Below, one piece after another: positions 49,479-58,680 of a DNA stretch of 64,000 nt; positions within the stretch are counted from its first letter, which is position 1, and each line of letters begins with the position of its first letter. Origin of the DNA: Mycoplasma sp. CAG:956 (GTDB lineage Bacteria; Bacillota_I; Bacilli_A; RF39; UBA660); contig HF993110.1 in assembly GCA_000433475.1 (NCBI GenBank), forward strand, positions 124,001-188,000. The letters are read 5' to 3'. The position numbers and the translations under genes were made by a program. The notes under the pieces are model-generated. The model saw nothing but the letters and a program-made list of their open reading frames with translations, was not told the origin of the DNA and did no database searches.

Positions 49479-50174
49479 ATGAAAAAAGGCAAAAAGTATG
49501 TGGAAGCTTCTAAAAAAGTAGATAAAAATACATTATATACTAAAGAAGAAGCTATTAAATTAGTTAAAGAAACTGCTACTGCTAAATTTGATAGTACTGT
49601 AGAAGTTGCCATTAAACTAAATTTAGATACTAAAAAAGCAGATCAACAATTAAGAGGCTCATTCGTACTTCCTAACGGAACAGGTAAAACTAAAAAAGTT
49701 TTAGTTATTGCTAAGGGTGAAGCTGCTAATGCTGCTAAAAATGCTGGTGCTGATTATGTTGGCGATACTGATATGATCGAAAAAATTCAAAATGAAAATT
49801 GGTTTGATTTTGATGTTATCGTTGCCACACCAGATATGATGGCACAATTAGGTAGAATTGGTCGTGTTTTAGGTCCTAAAGGTTTAATGCCAAACCCTAA
49901 GACTGGTACTGTTACAATGAATACTGCAAAAGCAGTTGAAGATATCAAAAAAGGTATGGTATCATACAAGACTGATTCATTTGGTAATGTTCACACAATT
50001 ATTGGTAAAGTTTCATTTACTGATGAACAATTACTAGAAAACTTAACATATGTATTTAATACTATTGTTAAGGCTAAACCATCTACTGTTAAAGGTAACT
50101 ACATTGAAAATATCTCTGTAGCATCTACAATGGGACCTGGAATTAAATTAGATAAAAATTCATTTGGAATCTAA
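49479..50174 (+). CDS. rplA: 50S ribosomal protein L1
   Basis: A 231-residue L1, normal length. Conserved parts: KKYVEASKKVDKNTLYTKEEAI, the domain II segment GADYVGDTDMIEKIQ and GRVLGPKGLMPNPKTGTVT, plus SVASTMGPGIKLD. It binds the 23S L1 stalk and its own mRNA leader. RBS AGAAAGGAAA. Cotranscribed with rplK. Confidence 0.97.
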   Translation: MKKGKKYVEASKKVDKNTLYTKEEAIKLVKETATAKFDSTVEVAIKLNLDTKKADQQLRGSFVLPNGTGKTKKVLVIAKGEAANAAKNAGADYVGDTDMIEKIQNENWFDFDVIVATPDMMAQLGRIGRVLGPKGLMPNPKTGTVTMNTAKAVEDIKKGMVSYKTDSFGNVHTIIGKVSFTDEQLLENLTYVFNTIVKAKPSTVKGNYIENISVASTMGPGIKLDKNSFGI

Positions 50175-50189
50175 TTTTATTAAATAAGT

Positions 50190-50292
50190 TAAAAAAGCCT
50201 AATATACCAAAGACAGTAAGTGCAAAAATAAATCTTACCGAGGGAAAATAAAGATAAAATTCTTTAACCTTTCCTGATTGGAAAGCTTTTTT
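50190..50292 (+). promoter_or_regulatory. ribosomal protein L10 leader
   Basis: The characteristic L10-leader core is present: CCAAAGACAGTAAG-TGC and CTTACCGAGG form the kink-turn stem that binds the L10-(L12)4 complex, followed by a terminator hairpin (CTTTCC 50269-50274 with GGAAAG 50280-50285, then T-run 50287-50292). Excess L10/L12 should cause premature termination before rplJ. Confidence 0.88.
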
Positions 50293-50322
50293 ATATAAAA
50301 TTTATAGAAAGGACAAAAAACT

Positions 50323-50817
50323 ATGGCAAGTAAGAAAATTCTTGAAGCAAAATCTGCAGTTGTTTCTGAAATAAGCGATAAAGTTAAGGCTTCTGAGTCT
50401 GTAATTGTATTCTCTTATCAAGGTTTAACAGTTGCTGAATTTACTGAATTAAGAAGAAATCTAAAAGATGCTAATGGTGAAGTAAAAATTTATAAAAATA
50501 CATTAGTTAGACGTGCTTTAAATGACTTATCTATTGGTATGGATGATGCATTCTTAGAAGGACCTAACGCAATTGTATTTGGCGAAACTTTACTAGAACC
50601 TATCAAAGTTCTAAGCAAATTTGCTAAAGAACATGAAAATGCCACTATTAGAGTTGGTATCATTAGTGGTAATGTTGCTAGTCTTGAAACGATTAATGAA
50701 TATGCAAGTATTCCATCTCGTGAAGGATTGTTAACACAACTTGCTGGTGGTATGATTCAATATGTTAGAGATTTATCTATCGCATTGAACTTATACTCAG
50801 AACAATTAGAAAAATAG
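50323..50817 (+). CDS. rplJ: 50S ribosomal protein L10
   Basis: A 164-residue L10: VVSEISDKVKASESVIVFSYQGLTVAEFTELRRNL, YKNTLVRRAL and the C-terminal helix that binds L7/L12 dimers. It anchors the ribosomal stalk and, with L12, represses its own operon through the upstream leader. RBS AGAAAGGAC. Followed 23 nt later by rplL. Confidence 0.97.
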   Translation: MASKKILEAKSAVVSEISDKVKASESVIVFSYQGLTVAEFTELRRNLKDANGEVKIYKNTLVRRALNDLSIGMDDAFLEGPNAIVFGETLLEPIKVLSKFAKEHENATIRVGIISGNVASLETINEYASIPSREGLLTQLAGGMIQYVRDLSIALNLYSEQLEK

Positions 50818-50840
50818 TTTATTAAGAAAGGAAAATAAAA

Positions 50841-51215
50841 ATGGCAAAATTTACTAAAGAAGAATTTATCGAAGGTTTAAAAGAAATGACTATTCTTGAA
50901 GTTAAAGAATTAGTTGATGCAATGAAGGAAGAATTTGGAGTAGATCCATCTGCTGTTGCTGTTGCTGCTGCTCCTGCTGCTGGCGAAGATAATGCTGCTG
51001 CTGCAAACAAAAATGTAGTATTAAAGGATGCTGGTGCAACTAAGATTGCTGTTATCAAAATTCTTAAAGAATTAACTGGTCTAGGACTAGTAGAAGCTAA
51101 AGCTTTAGCTGATAACGGTGGAAACGTTAAAGAAAACCTTCCTGCTGAAGAAGCTGAAAAAGTTAAAGCACAACTTGAAGAAGCTGGTGCTACTGTTGAA
51201 TTAGTTAACTGCTAA
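50841..51215 (+). CDS. rplL: 50S ribosomal protein L7/L12
   Basis: A 124-residue L7/L12: N-terminal dimerisation helices (LEVKELVDAMKEEFGVDPSA), Ala-rich hinge, and the factor-binding C-terminal domain (KIAVIKILKELTGLGLVEAKALADNGG..VKENLPAEEAEKVKAQLEEAGATVEL). Multicopy stalk protein recruiting translation GTPases. A strong terminator follows; rpoB is not next. Confidence 0.98.
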   Translation: MAKFTKEEFIEGLKEMTILEVKELVDAMKEEFGVDPSAVAVAAAPAAGEDNAAAANKNVVLKDAGATKIAVIKILKELTGLGLVEAKALADNGGNVKENLPAEEAEKVKAQLEEAGATVELVNC

Positions 51216-51236
51216 TTTATAACCAAAGATAAATTG

Positions 51237-51266
51237 AAACTGTAGAATTATTCTACAGTTTTTTCT
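51237..51266 (+). terminator. strong intrinsic terminator
   Basis: A perfect 11-bp stem (51237-51247 with 51251-51261), 3-nt loop and T-run; closes rplJ-rplL. Confidence 0.88.
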
Positions 51267-51314
51267 TGCTTAAAAACAAGTATTGATATATAATCTATCT
51301 CGAGGTGAAATACC

Positions 51315-51884
51315 ATGAAACTAAATAACAAAGGTTGGAGTCTAAATACACTTTTAATATGTATGGCTATTATCTTATCATTTTTATTAATCTCTGTTTT
51401 ATATGTTTATAAATTATCAAATGAATTTACTAGTAATTTAACTGGAGTTAATAATTCTACTAACTATTCAAATAACAATTCTTCTGAGATATCTGATAGT
51501 ATTAATAACAATAATAATACTTTGGATACTAAAGAATCGAATTCTTCTAATAATGATAGTAGCCAATTAGATAATAATCAAACTGATAATAGCAGTACTA
51601 CTAATGCTAAAGATAAATATTATATGACTAAAGAAAGTCAGCTGCATGCTGGAACCATCCGCTATTTAAAAGAAAATGCTATTACAATTGCGGATGATGA
51701 AACAATTATTATTAATGCAAATGACATTATCAATAAAAAATATATTCAAGCTATTAAAGATGAACGCACAAATAACGCGTGTGATGGTTATTCAGTTGCA
51801 AGCTTTAAAGACAATGATTACAATGTTAAATCATACATCGATTGTGATTCCTACTCGACAGAAGGATATGGAGTTGAAGAATAA
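51315..51884 (+). CDS. pilin-like membrane-anchored protein
   Basis: A 189-residue protein. The N-terminus N-N-K-G-W-S-L followed by a hydrophobic helix (about 9-33) echoes the prepilin K-G-F-T-L motif but lacks the Glu at +5. A Ser/Asn-rich linker (about 40-95) leads to a globular domain ending A-C-D-G-Y-S, Y-I-D-C-D-S-Y-S-T-E-G-Y; two Cys can pair. The same C-D-G-Y ... C-x-x-Y-x-T-x-G-Y pattern is in the next gene, 2 nt away. GAGGTG precedes the ATG. Surface role inferred; it occupies the usual rpoBC position. Confidence 0.65.
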   Translation: MKLNNKGWSLNTLLICMAIILSFLLISVLYVYKLSNEFTSNLTGVNNSTNYSNNNSSEISDSINNNNNTLDTKESNSSNNDSSQLDNNQTDNSSTTNAKDKYYMTKESQLHAGTIRYLKENAITIADDETIIINANDIINKKYIQAIKDERTNNACDGYSVASFKDNDYNVKSYIDCDSYSTEGYGVEE

Positions 51885-51886
51885 AA

Positions 51887-52249
51887 ATGAAAAAATTTCG
51901 TAAGTTTACGATTGCTTGGGGAATAATTCTAGTGTTGATTTTTATTTTATTTACAATGTATTCTTTTAAATTAGATAAAAAAATTAAAAAATATCATGAA
52001 TTAGAAGAATATTTTGCTACATCTGTTTCAGAATATAGCGATGCAAAAAAAGATTACCCTCAAACTATTGAAGTCATCAATTTTAGCTTAAGTGATGCTA
52101 TTGAAAAAGGTATCGTTACTGAACTGAAAATTGATGATGATATTTGTGATGGTTATGTTAAGATAGCTAATGATGAAATTGTTACTTATACTCCATATAT
52201 TTCCTGTAAAAATTATACAACAAAGGGATACGAGAAAAATTTAAGCTAA
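51887..52249 (+). CDS. membrane-anchored protein related to preceding gene
   Basis: A 120-residue protein: N-terminal signal anchor (about 8-27), short linker and a domain with I-C-D-G-Y-V, Y-I-S-C-K-N-Y-T-T-K-G-Y, matching the end of the 51315 protein. It lacks the N-K-G-W prepilin-like start. The two probably form a pair outside the membrane. Cotranscribed with the preceding gene; no terminator separates it from the rpsL promoter. Confidence 0.65.
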   Translation: MKKFRKFTIAWGIILVLIFILFTMYSFKLDKKIKKYHELEEYFATSVSEYSDAKKDYPQTIEVINFSLSDAIEKGIVTELKIDDDICDGYVKIANDEIVTYTPYISCKNYTTKGYEKNLS

Positions 52250-52262
52250 AGATAAATTTTTG

Positions 52263-52292
52263 TTGACAAAGAGTGAGGCAGAATGCTATAGT
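52263..52292 (+). promoter_or_regulatory. str operon promoter
   Basis: Perfect TTGACA (52263-52268), 18-bp spacer with TG-C extension, and TATAGT (52287-52292). The 85-nt leader holds short hairpins (GTTCTA..TAGAGC; ACAC..GTGT) before a strong AAGGAGGA. Confidence 0.8.
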
Positions 52293-52386
52293 ATTAATGA
52301 ATTTTAATTATGGTTCTATTTCGGTAGAGCTTATTTAAAAAGAATAATTGATACACCAGGATGTGTGTTAATGGAAGGAGGATTTT

Positions 52387-52803
52387 ATGACAACTATTAA
52401 CCAATTAGTTAGAAAAGGAAGAAGTAAGAAAACTAAAAAGAGTAAAAGCCCAGTATTAAATGTTGGCTTCAATTCTATGGAAAGAAAAGAAACTGAAACA
52501 AATAGTCCACAAAAACGTGGTGTTTGTACAAGAGTTGCTACTCGTACACCAAAGAAACCAAACTCAGCATTAAGAAAATATGCTCGTGTTAGATTATCAA
52601 ATGGTCGTGAAGTTGATACTTACATTCCAGGTGAAGGTCATAATTTACAAGAACATAGCGTAGTATTAATTCGTGGTGGTCGTGTTAAAGACCTTATCGG
52701 TGTTAGATATCATATTGTACGTGGTACACTTGATACTCAAGGCGTTAATAATAGAAAACAAGGTCGTAGTAAATACGGTACTAAAAAACCAAAAACTAAA
52801 TAA
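52387..52803 (+). CDS. rpsL: 30S ribosomal protein S12
   Basis: A 138-residue S12: TINQLVRKGR, QKRGVCTRVATRTPKKPNSALRKYARVRLSNG, and GVRYHIVRGTLDTQGV. Decoding-centre protein. K-P-N-S at the streptomycin loop is wild type. AAGGAGGA ribosome binding site. First gene of rpsL-rpsG-fusA-tuf. Confidence 0.98.
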   Translation: MTTINQLVRKGRSKKTKKSKSPVLNVGFNSMERKETETNSPQKRGVCTRVATRTPKKPNSALRKYARVRLSNGREVDTYIPGEGHNLQEHSVVLIRGGRVKDLIGVRYHIVRGTLDTQGVNNRKQGRSKYGTKKPKTK

Positions 52804-52828
52804 TAATTAAAGGAGGGAGAAGATAATT

Positions 52829-53296
52829 ATGCGTAAAAGACGTGCTGTAAAAAGAGATGTATTACCTGATCCAATATACAATTCAAAAGTAGTTACTAAA
52901 TTAGTTAACACACTTATGATTGGTGGTAAAAAAGGTACTGCACAAAAGATTCTTTATGAAGCATTCGATATAATCAAAGAAGCAACTAAGAAAGACCCAA
53001 TGGAAGTTTATAACGAAGCAATGAAGAATATTATGCCAGTTCTAGAAGTTAAATCTAGACGTGTAGGTGGTTCTAATGTACAAGTTCCACTAGAAGTAAG
53101 TCCTGATAGAGCCCAATCGCTTGCTCTAAGATGGTTAGTAAATTATGCTAAAATTGGTCGTGGCAAAACTATGGCTGAAAAATTAGCAAACGAAATTATG
53201 GATGCTGCAAAAGGCGTTGGTGGAGCTGTTAAAAAACGTGAAGATACTCACAAGATGGCTGAAGCTAATAAAGCATTTGCTCATTATAGATGGTAG
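52829..53296 (+). CDS. rpsG: 30S ribosomal protein S7
   Basis: A 155-residue S7: RKRRAVKRDVLPDPIYNSKVVTKLVN at the N-terminus, RRVGGSNVQVPLEV, and the C-terminal EDTHKMAEANKAFAHYRW. Primary 16S 3'-domain binder. GGAGGGAG upstream; fusA starts 9 nt later. Confidence 0.98.
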   Translation: MRKRRAVKRDVLPDPIYNSKVVTKLVNTLMIGGKKGTAQKILYEAFDIIKEATKKDPMEVYNEAMKNIMPVLEVKSRRVGGSNVQVPLEVSPDRAQSLALRWLVNYAKIGRGKTMAEKLANEIMDAAKGVGGAVKKREDTHKMAEANKAFAHYRW

Positions 53297-53305
53297 GAGA
53301 AATAT

Positions 53306-55381
53306 ATGGCAAGAGATGTCTCAATTGACAAAGTAAGAAATATCGGTATCATGGCTCACATTGATGCCGGAAAAACAACTACTACTGAACGTGTATTATT
53401 CCATACTGGAGTAACACATAAAATTGGTGAAACTCACGATGGTGAATCACAAATGGACTGGATGGAACAAGAAAAAGAAAGAGGTATTACAATTACTTCT
53501 GCTGCAACAACTGCACACTGGAAGGGATACCGTTTCAATATTATTGATACCCCAGGTCACGTAGACTTTACTGTAGAAGTTTCACGTAGTTTAAGAGTTC
53601 TAGATGGTGCTGTAGCATTAATCGATGCTCAAGCTGGTGTAGAACCTCAAACTGAAACTGTATGGCGTCAAGCTACTGAATTCAAAGTTCCAAGAATCAT
53701 TTTTGCTAATAAAATGGATAAAATGGGTGCTGATTTCGTTTACAGTTTAGATACAATTGACAAGAGATTAGGTGTTAATGCAAAACCAATCGAATGGCCA
53801 ATTGGACAAGAATCTGAATTCAATGGTATCATTGATTTAGTAACAATGAAAGCTTATCATTATGATGGTGAACAAGCTGAAAATCCTGTAGAAATCGAAA
53901 TTCCAGCAGAATTAAAGGCTGAGGCAGAAAAGAGACGTTCTGATTTAGTTGAAACTGTTGTCGAATTTGATGATGAACTAATGGAAAAATACCTTGGTGG
54001 TGAAGAATTAACTATTGAAGAAATCAAACATTGTATCCGTAAAGGAACACTTGCTGCTGAATTCTTCCCAGTTATGTGCGGAACTGCTTTAGGAAACATT
54101 GGTGTTAAGTTATTACTTGATGCTGTAATTGATTATTTACCAGCTCCAACTGATGTTCCATCAATCGAATGTTATAATCCTAAAACAGGCGAAGATATAA
54201 TGCGTCATCCAAGTGATAATGAACCATTTACTGCATTAGCATTCAAGATTATGACAGATCCATTTGTAGGTAGATTAGCATTCTTCCGTGTTTACTCTGG
54301 TAAATTAACAAGCGGTTCATACGTTTTAAATAGTACTAAGGGTGAAAAAGAAAGAATTGGTCGTATCTTACAAATGCATGCTAATACTCGTAAAGAAATT
54401 TCTGAAGTATACTGCGGTGAAATTGCAGCTGCTGTAGGTTTAAAAAATACTACTACTGCTGATACATTATGTGATGAAAAGAACCCAGTTATCATGAAAG
54501 GTATGGAATTCCCATTACCAGTTATTGATGAAGCAATCGAACCAAAGAGTAAAAATGACCAAGATAAAATGGCACTTGCTCTTCAAAAACTTGCTGAAGA
54601 AGACCCAACATTCAAATATAAGACTGACCATGAAACAGGCCAAACTGTTATCAGTGGTATGGGTGAATTACACTTAGATGTTCTTGTAGATAGAATGCGT
54701 AGAGAATTTAATGTTGAATGTAATATTGGTAAACCACAAGTTGCTTACCGTGAAACAATCACTCAAGTTGGTGAATGTGAAGGACGTTATATTAAACAAT
54801 CTGGTGGTCGTGGACAATACGGTCATGTTTGGGTTAAATTTGAACCAAATCCAGGTAAAGGTTATGAATTCGTTGATGCTATCGTTGGTGGTGTAGTTCC
54901 TCGTGAATATATTCCAGTAACTGATAAAGGTTTACAAGAAGCATTGGCTGGTGGTGTACTTGCTGGATATCCAATGGTTGATATCAAAGCAACATTATTT
55001 GATGGTTCATACCATGATGTCGATTCATCAGAAATGGCATTTAAAATCGCTGCCTCTTTAGCAGTAAAAGAAACTAAGAATAAATGTAAACCAGTTATTC
55101 TAGAACCAATCATGAAAGTTGCTGTAACAGTTCCAGAAGAATATATGGGTAATGTTATGGGTGACTTAACAAGTCGTAGAGGACGTCCACTTGGACAAGA
55201 ATCACGTGGTAATGCTCTACAAATTATGGCAATGGTTCCACTTGCTGAAATGTTTGGTTATGCTACTTCCCTAAGAAGTAATACACAAGGTCGTGGAAAC
55301 TTTGTTATGGAATTAGATCATTATGATGAAGTTCCAAAATCAATCGCTGAAGATATAATTAAGAAAAACAGCGCTAACTAA
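53306..55381 (+). CDS. fusA: translation elongation factor G
   Basis: A 691-residue EF-G. GTPase motifs: AHIDAGKTTTTERVL, DTPGHVDFT, NKMDKMG; domains II-V complete, including RGQYGHVWVKFEP and RRGRPLGQESRGNA. It drives ribosomal translocation and, with RRF, recycling. AGGAGAAATAT is the ribosome binding site. Confidence 0.98.
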   Translation: MARDVSIDKVRNIGIMAHIDAGKTTTTERVLFHTGVTHKIGETHDGESQMDWMEQEKERGITITSAATTAHWKGYRFNIIDTPGHVDFTVEVSRSLRVLDGAVALIDAQAGVEPQTETVWRQATEFKVPRIIFANKMDKMGADFVYSLDTIDKRLGVNAKPIEWPIGQESEFNGIIDLVTMKAYHYDGEQAENPVEIEIPAELKAEAEKRRSDLVETVVEFDDELMEKYLGGEELTIEEIKHCIRKGTLAAEFFPVMCGTALGNIGVKLLLDAVIDYLPAPTDVPSIECYNPKTGEDIMRHPSDNEPFTALAFKIMTDPFVGRLAFFRVYSGKLTSGSYVLNSTKGEKERIGRILQMHANTRKEISEVYCGEIAAAVGLKNTTTADTLCDEKNPVIMKGMEFPLPVIDEAIEPKSKNDQDKMALALQKLAEEDPTFKYKTDHETGQTVISGMGELHLDVLVDRMRREFNVECNIGKPQVAYRETITQVGECEGRYIKQSGGRGQYGHVWVKFEPNPGKGYEFVDAIVGGVVPREYIPVTDKGLQEALAGGVLAGYPMVDIKATLFDGSYHDVDSSEMAFKIAASLAVKETKNKCKPVILEPIMKVAVTVPEEYMGNVMGDLTSRRGRPLGQESRGNALQIMAMVPLAEMFGYATSLRSNTQGRGNFVMELDHYDEVPKSIAEDIIKKNSAN

Positions 55382-55453
55382 AAATAATACTTGAAAAAAT
55401 ATCAAGCATTAGATAAAATAAATATGTAATTAAAAAGAAGGAGAATATTTAAT

Positions 55454-56629
55454 ATGGCAAAAGAAAAATTTGACAGAAGTAAAGAGCATTTAAATATTGG
55501 TACTATCGGTCATGTAGACCATGGTAAAACTACTTTAACTGCTGCTATTACTAAATATTTCAGTAAAGAGTTCAAAGATTATGCAGAAATCGATGCAGCT
55601 CCTGAAGAAAGAGAAAGAGGTATTACAATTAATACTGCTCACGTTGAGTATGAGACTGCAACTCGTCACTATGCTCACGTAGATTGCCCAGGCCATGCTG
55701 ATTACGTTAAAAACATGATTACTGGTGCAGCACAAATGGATGGTGCTATCCTAGTTGTTTCAGCAACAGATGGTCCAATGCCTCAAACTAGAGAACATAT
55801 TTTACTTGCTCGTCAAGTAGGTGTTCCTAAAATTCTTGTATTCATCAACAAATGCGATATGGTTGAAGATCCTGAATTATTAGACTTAGTAGAAATGGAA
55901 ATCCGTGAATTATTAGGAGAATACGGTTTTGATGCTGATTGTCCTGTCATTCGTGGTTCTGCTCTTAAAGCTCTTGAAGGTGATGAATCTGATATGGGTG
56001 CAGGTGCTATTAGAAAATTAATGGAAGCTTGCGATACATATTTTGATGTTCCTGTAAGAGATTTGGACAAACCATTCTTAATGAGTATCGAAGATGTATT
56101 TACTATTTCTGGACGTGGTACAGTTGTTACTGGACGTGTAGAACGTGGTAAATTACAACTTAACGATGAAGTTGAAATCGTTGGTCTTAAACCTACAAGA
56201 AAGACTGTTGTTACTGGTATCGAAATGTTTAGAAAATCTCTAGACTTTGCTCAAGCTGGTGACAATGCAGGTGCATTACTTCGTGGTATTAACCGTGATG
56301 AAGTTGAACGTGGACAAGTTCTTGCTAAACCAGGTTCAGTTACTCCTCATCATAAATTTACTGCAAAAGTTTATGTATTAAGCAAAGAAGAAGGCGGACG
56401 TCATACTCCATTCTTCTCAAACTACAGACCTCAATTCTATTTCAGAACAACTGATGTTACAGGTGTTATTGAATTACCAGCAGGTGTTGAAATGGTTATG
56501 CCAGGCGACAATGTTGATATGACAGTAGAATTAATTGCACCAATTGCTTTAGAAAAAGGTACTAAGTTCTCTATCCGTGAAGGTGGACGTACTGTAGGTG
56601 CTGGTTCTGTTACTGATATTCTTGAGTAA
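55454..56629 (+). CDS. tuf: translation elongation factor Tu
   Basis: A 391-residue EF-Tu: GHVDHGKTTLTAAIT, DCPGHADYVKNMITGAAQMDGAILVVSA, NKCDMV, and C-terminal GRTVGAGSVTDIL. Delivers aminoacyl-tRNA to the A site. AAGGAGAAT precedes the ATG. Last gene of the str operon, closed by a terminator. Confidence 0.98.
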   Translation: MAKEKFDRSKEHLNIGTIGHVDHGKTTLTAAITKYFSKEFKDYAEIDAAPEERERGITINTAHVEYETATRHYAHVDCPGHADYVKNMITGAAQMDGAILVVSATDGPMPQTREHILLARQVGVPKILVFINKCDMVEDPELLDLVEMEIRELLGEYGFDADCPVIRGSALKALEGDESDMGAGAIRKLMEACDTYFDVPVRDLDKPFLMSIEDVFTISGRGTVVTGRVERGKLQLNDEVEIVGLKPTRKTVVTGIEMFRKSLDFAQAGDNAGALLRGINRDEVERGQVLAKPGSVTPHHKFTAKVYVLSKEEGGRHTPFFSNYRPQFYFRTTDVTGVIELPAGVEMVMPGDNVDMTVELIAPIALEKGTKFSIREGGRTVGAGSVTDILE

Positions 56630-56643
56630 TAAACTGTTGATTT

Positions 56644-56677
56644 AAAAGTGAAACTTTTATAGTTTCACTTTTTTTCT
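56644..56677 (+). terminator. intrinsic terminator of the str operon
   Basis: A perfect 11-bp stem (56644-56654 with 56662-56672) and a long T-run. Confidence 0.88.
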
Positions 56678-56714
56678 TTTTTAAATAATGTATAATTGTA
56701 TTAGGTGGTGAAAG

Positions 56715-57794
56715 ATGAAAAAAAGTAAAACTAAATCAAAAAATAAAAAAAGACGCCGTAAATTAAAAAAATGGCCAAAACTAGTTTTATTGTTAATGAT
56801 TCTTGCAGCTTTATTATTTATTTTGAAAAAGTCACTTGACAATTATAATATTACATTCACCAATACATACGAATATTTAATAGAAAAAATTAATAATCAA
56901 AAAAAGAATCATGATGAAAAAAAACAACAAGAAAATAATCAAAAATTAGAAGCAGATTATAATAATTGTTTAGAACAAAAGTATTCTGAAGAAGAAAAAA
57001 GTGAAAAAATAATTAAACTTGAAAATGAATTAAATGATTATCTAAAAAATTATAGTTTAAGTGTAAAATTTGTTGATATAAATAGTAATTATACATTTAG
57101 TTACAACGAGTCTAAAGTTTATTATGCAGCCAGTACAATTAAAATGTTAGATGCAATTTATATTTATGAAAATGCCCTAGAAGGAAATATAGATTTAGAT
57201 ACTACTAAAAAATACACAAAAAATTTTAAAGTATTATACTCTGCTGGTTTAGAAAAACATAAAATAGGAGATATGATCTCTCTAAGGGATTTAGTTAAAT
57301 ATGCTATAACTGTGAGTGATAATTCTGCCCATCAAATGTTAGTTGACTATATTGGCTTTACTAATTTAAAAAAATACGGTAATTCTCTAGGAGCCAAAAA
57401 TACATTAATAGGTGGTGATAACTTTGGACAAATTGATACCAATGATTCTATTGCATACTTAACTGAATTGTATAAATTTATAAATGACAATTCTGCTCTT
57501 TCAAAAGAATTAAAATCTTATTTTATTGAAAGTGATGAAAATTTCTTGAAAGATGAAGAAAATGAAATAGAAGCTGCTACCAAATATGGAGAGTATGGTA
57601 ATACATTCCACAATAATGGTATTGTTTATACCAAGAATCCATATTTAATAAGTATTTTAACTAATTTAGGTAAGAAAAAAGGTGCTTCTGTAATAAAATC
57701 TGTTAATAATAAAATTCAAGAGTTACAAGAAGTTGTTTATGAAAATCATATAAATTATTGTCAACAAAAAATATACAGTGTCCAAAATGATTGA
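56715..57794 (+). CDS. membrane-anchored serine hydrolase, class A beta-lactamase fold
   Basis: A 359-residue protein: very basic N-terminus, one membrane helix (about 24-42), a charged coiled-coil stalk (about 60-115), then a class A beta-lactamase/transpeptidase-like domain. Active-site motifs: A-A-S-T-I-K (SxxK) and V-S-D-N-S-A (SDN); the third box reads A-T-K-Y-G instead of K-T-G. The domain faces outward. A cell-wall hydrolase or DD-peptidase role is more likely than antibiotic hydrolysis, which the sequence cannot show. RBS TAGGTGGTG. Ends with TGA. Confidence 0.8.
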   Translation: MKKSKTKSKNKKRRRKLKKWPKLVLLLMILAALLFILKKSLDNYNITFTNTYEYLIEKINNQKKNHDEKKQQENNQKLEADYNNCLEQKYSEEEKSEKIIKLENELNDYLKNYSLSVKFVDINSNYTFSYNESKVYYAASTIKMLDAIYIYENALEGNIDLDTTKKYTKNFKVLYSAGLEKHKIGDMISLRDLVKYAITVSDNSAHQMLVDYIGFTNLKKYGNSLGAKNTLIGGDNFGQIDTNDSIAYLTELYKFINDNSALSKELKSYFIESDENFLKDEENEIEAATKYGEYGNTFHNNGIVYTKNPYLISILTNLGKKKGASVIKSVNNKIQELQEVVYENHINYCQQKIYSVQND

Positions 57795-57837
57795 CAATCT
57801 GATTTGAAATTATTAAAATATAATTGGAGAGATAAAT

Positions 57838-58410
57838 ATGAAGGAAAAGAAAAAATTATTCAATATTGCAACTTATGGTCAAATGCTAATTGACATTATA
57901 CTATTTGCATTAGGAGTTTATAGTGCTAGTAATCCAACAAGTTCAAATACAGTAATTGGTGTTGCTTTTGGAATTTGTTTAAGTATCGTGGGAATTTACA
58001 ATATCATTAAATCCATATTTAATATTCATAAAGGACCATTTTTTGTGGTAGATATCGTATACGGAATTCTAAGCATAATTGCTGGTATATTTATTATTAT
58101 AAATCCATTATCATTAACTGGAATTCTATCAGTTGGTATTGGTTTATGGTTAATAATATCAGCATCATTTAAATTTGCTTTAGCACTTCAATTAAGAAAA
58201 TTTGCTGAAGAAACATGGCTATTTTCAATGGTAATATCAATATTAGTTTTAATACTTGGAATAATAGTTATGATAAATCCATTTAGTACAGCTTTAGTTT
58301 TAACTACTTTTGTAGGTATTATGATGTGCGTTTATTCAAGTATTGATTTTTTACAACAAATTTTATTTAGAAAAAGAGTTAAAGAAATTATTAATATTTT
58401 CTTTGAATAA
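57838..58410 (+). CDS. DUF308 (HdeD-like) membrane protein
   Basis: A 190-residue protein with six membrane helices in three hairpins, the DUF308/HdeD pattern (LGVYSASNPTSSNTVIGVAFGI; IIAGIFIIINPLSLTGILSVGIG; LILGIIVMINPFSTALVLTTFVG). Paralogous in family to 10847-11488 but clearly diverged. GGAGAG precedes the ATG. Terminator follows. Function unknown. Confidence 0.82.
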   Translation: MKEKKKLFNIATYGQMLIDIILFALGVYSASNPTSSNTVIGVAFGICLSIVGIYNIIKSIFNIHKGPFFVVDIVYGILSIIAGIFIIINPLSLTGILSVGIGLWLIISASFKFALALQLRKFAEETWLFSMVISILVLILGIIVMINPFSTALVLTTFVGIMMCVYSSIDFLQQILFRKRVKEIINIFFE

Positions 58411-58427
58411 TGCATTGATTTATAAGG

Positions 58428-58453
58428 TAAGCCCACAAGGGCTTATTTTTTTT
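58428..58453 (+). terminator. strong intrinsic terminator
   Basis: A perfect 7-bp stem TAAGCCC/GGGCTTA (58428-58434 with 58439-58445), 4-nt loop and seven T. The following 170 nt to the eno promoter hold nothing recognised. Confidence 0.85.
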
Positions 58454-58621
58454 AATAATATTCTTAATAAAATAAAACTATATTATTATACAAATAGCAT
58501 CTATATAAATATTTTTTGAATTTAGTCTTTTTTATAATTGTGTTTAAAACTTATTAATAAAAACAGCCAATTATTTCTTATAAAAATATCATTTTTTCTA
58601 TAATCTGTTAGGCATGTTATA

Positions 58622-58650
58622 TTGATAATTAAGTTAAAATGATGTACAAT
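58622..58650 (+). promoter_or_regulatory. eno promoter
   Basis: TTGATA (58622-58627), 17-bp spacer, TACAAT (58645-58650). It overlaps the upstream ATG at 58639, which therefore cannot start the protein. Confidence 0.75.
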
Positions 58651-58680
58651 ATCATAGTGAAAAAGGTGAAGGTGAATAAA

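Noticed and set aside
51676..51903. Plus-strand 75-codon frame inside the 51315 gene
   Set aside because: Fully nested in another frame of a better supported gene; Met/Leu/Gln-rich shadow.
58639..58680. 14-residue N-terminal extension of enolase
   Set aside because: It overlaps the -10 hexamer, and enolases begin near the REILDSRGNP segment; AAGGTGA supports 58681.
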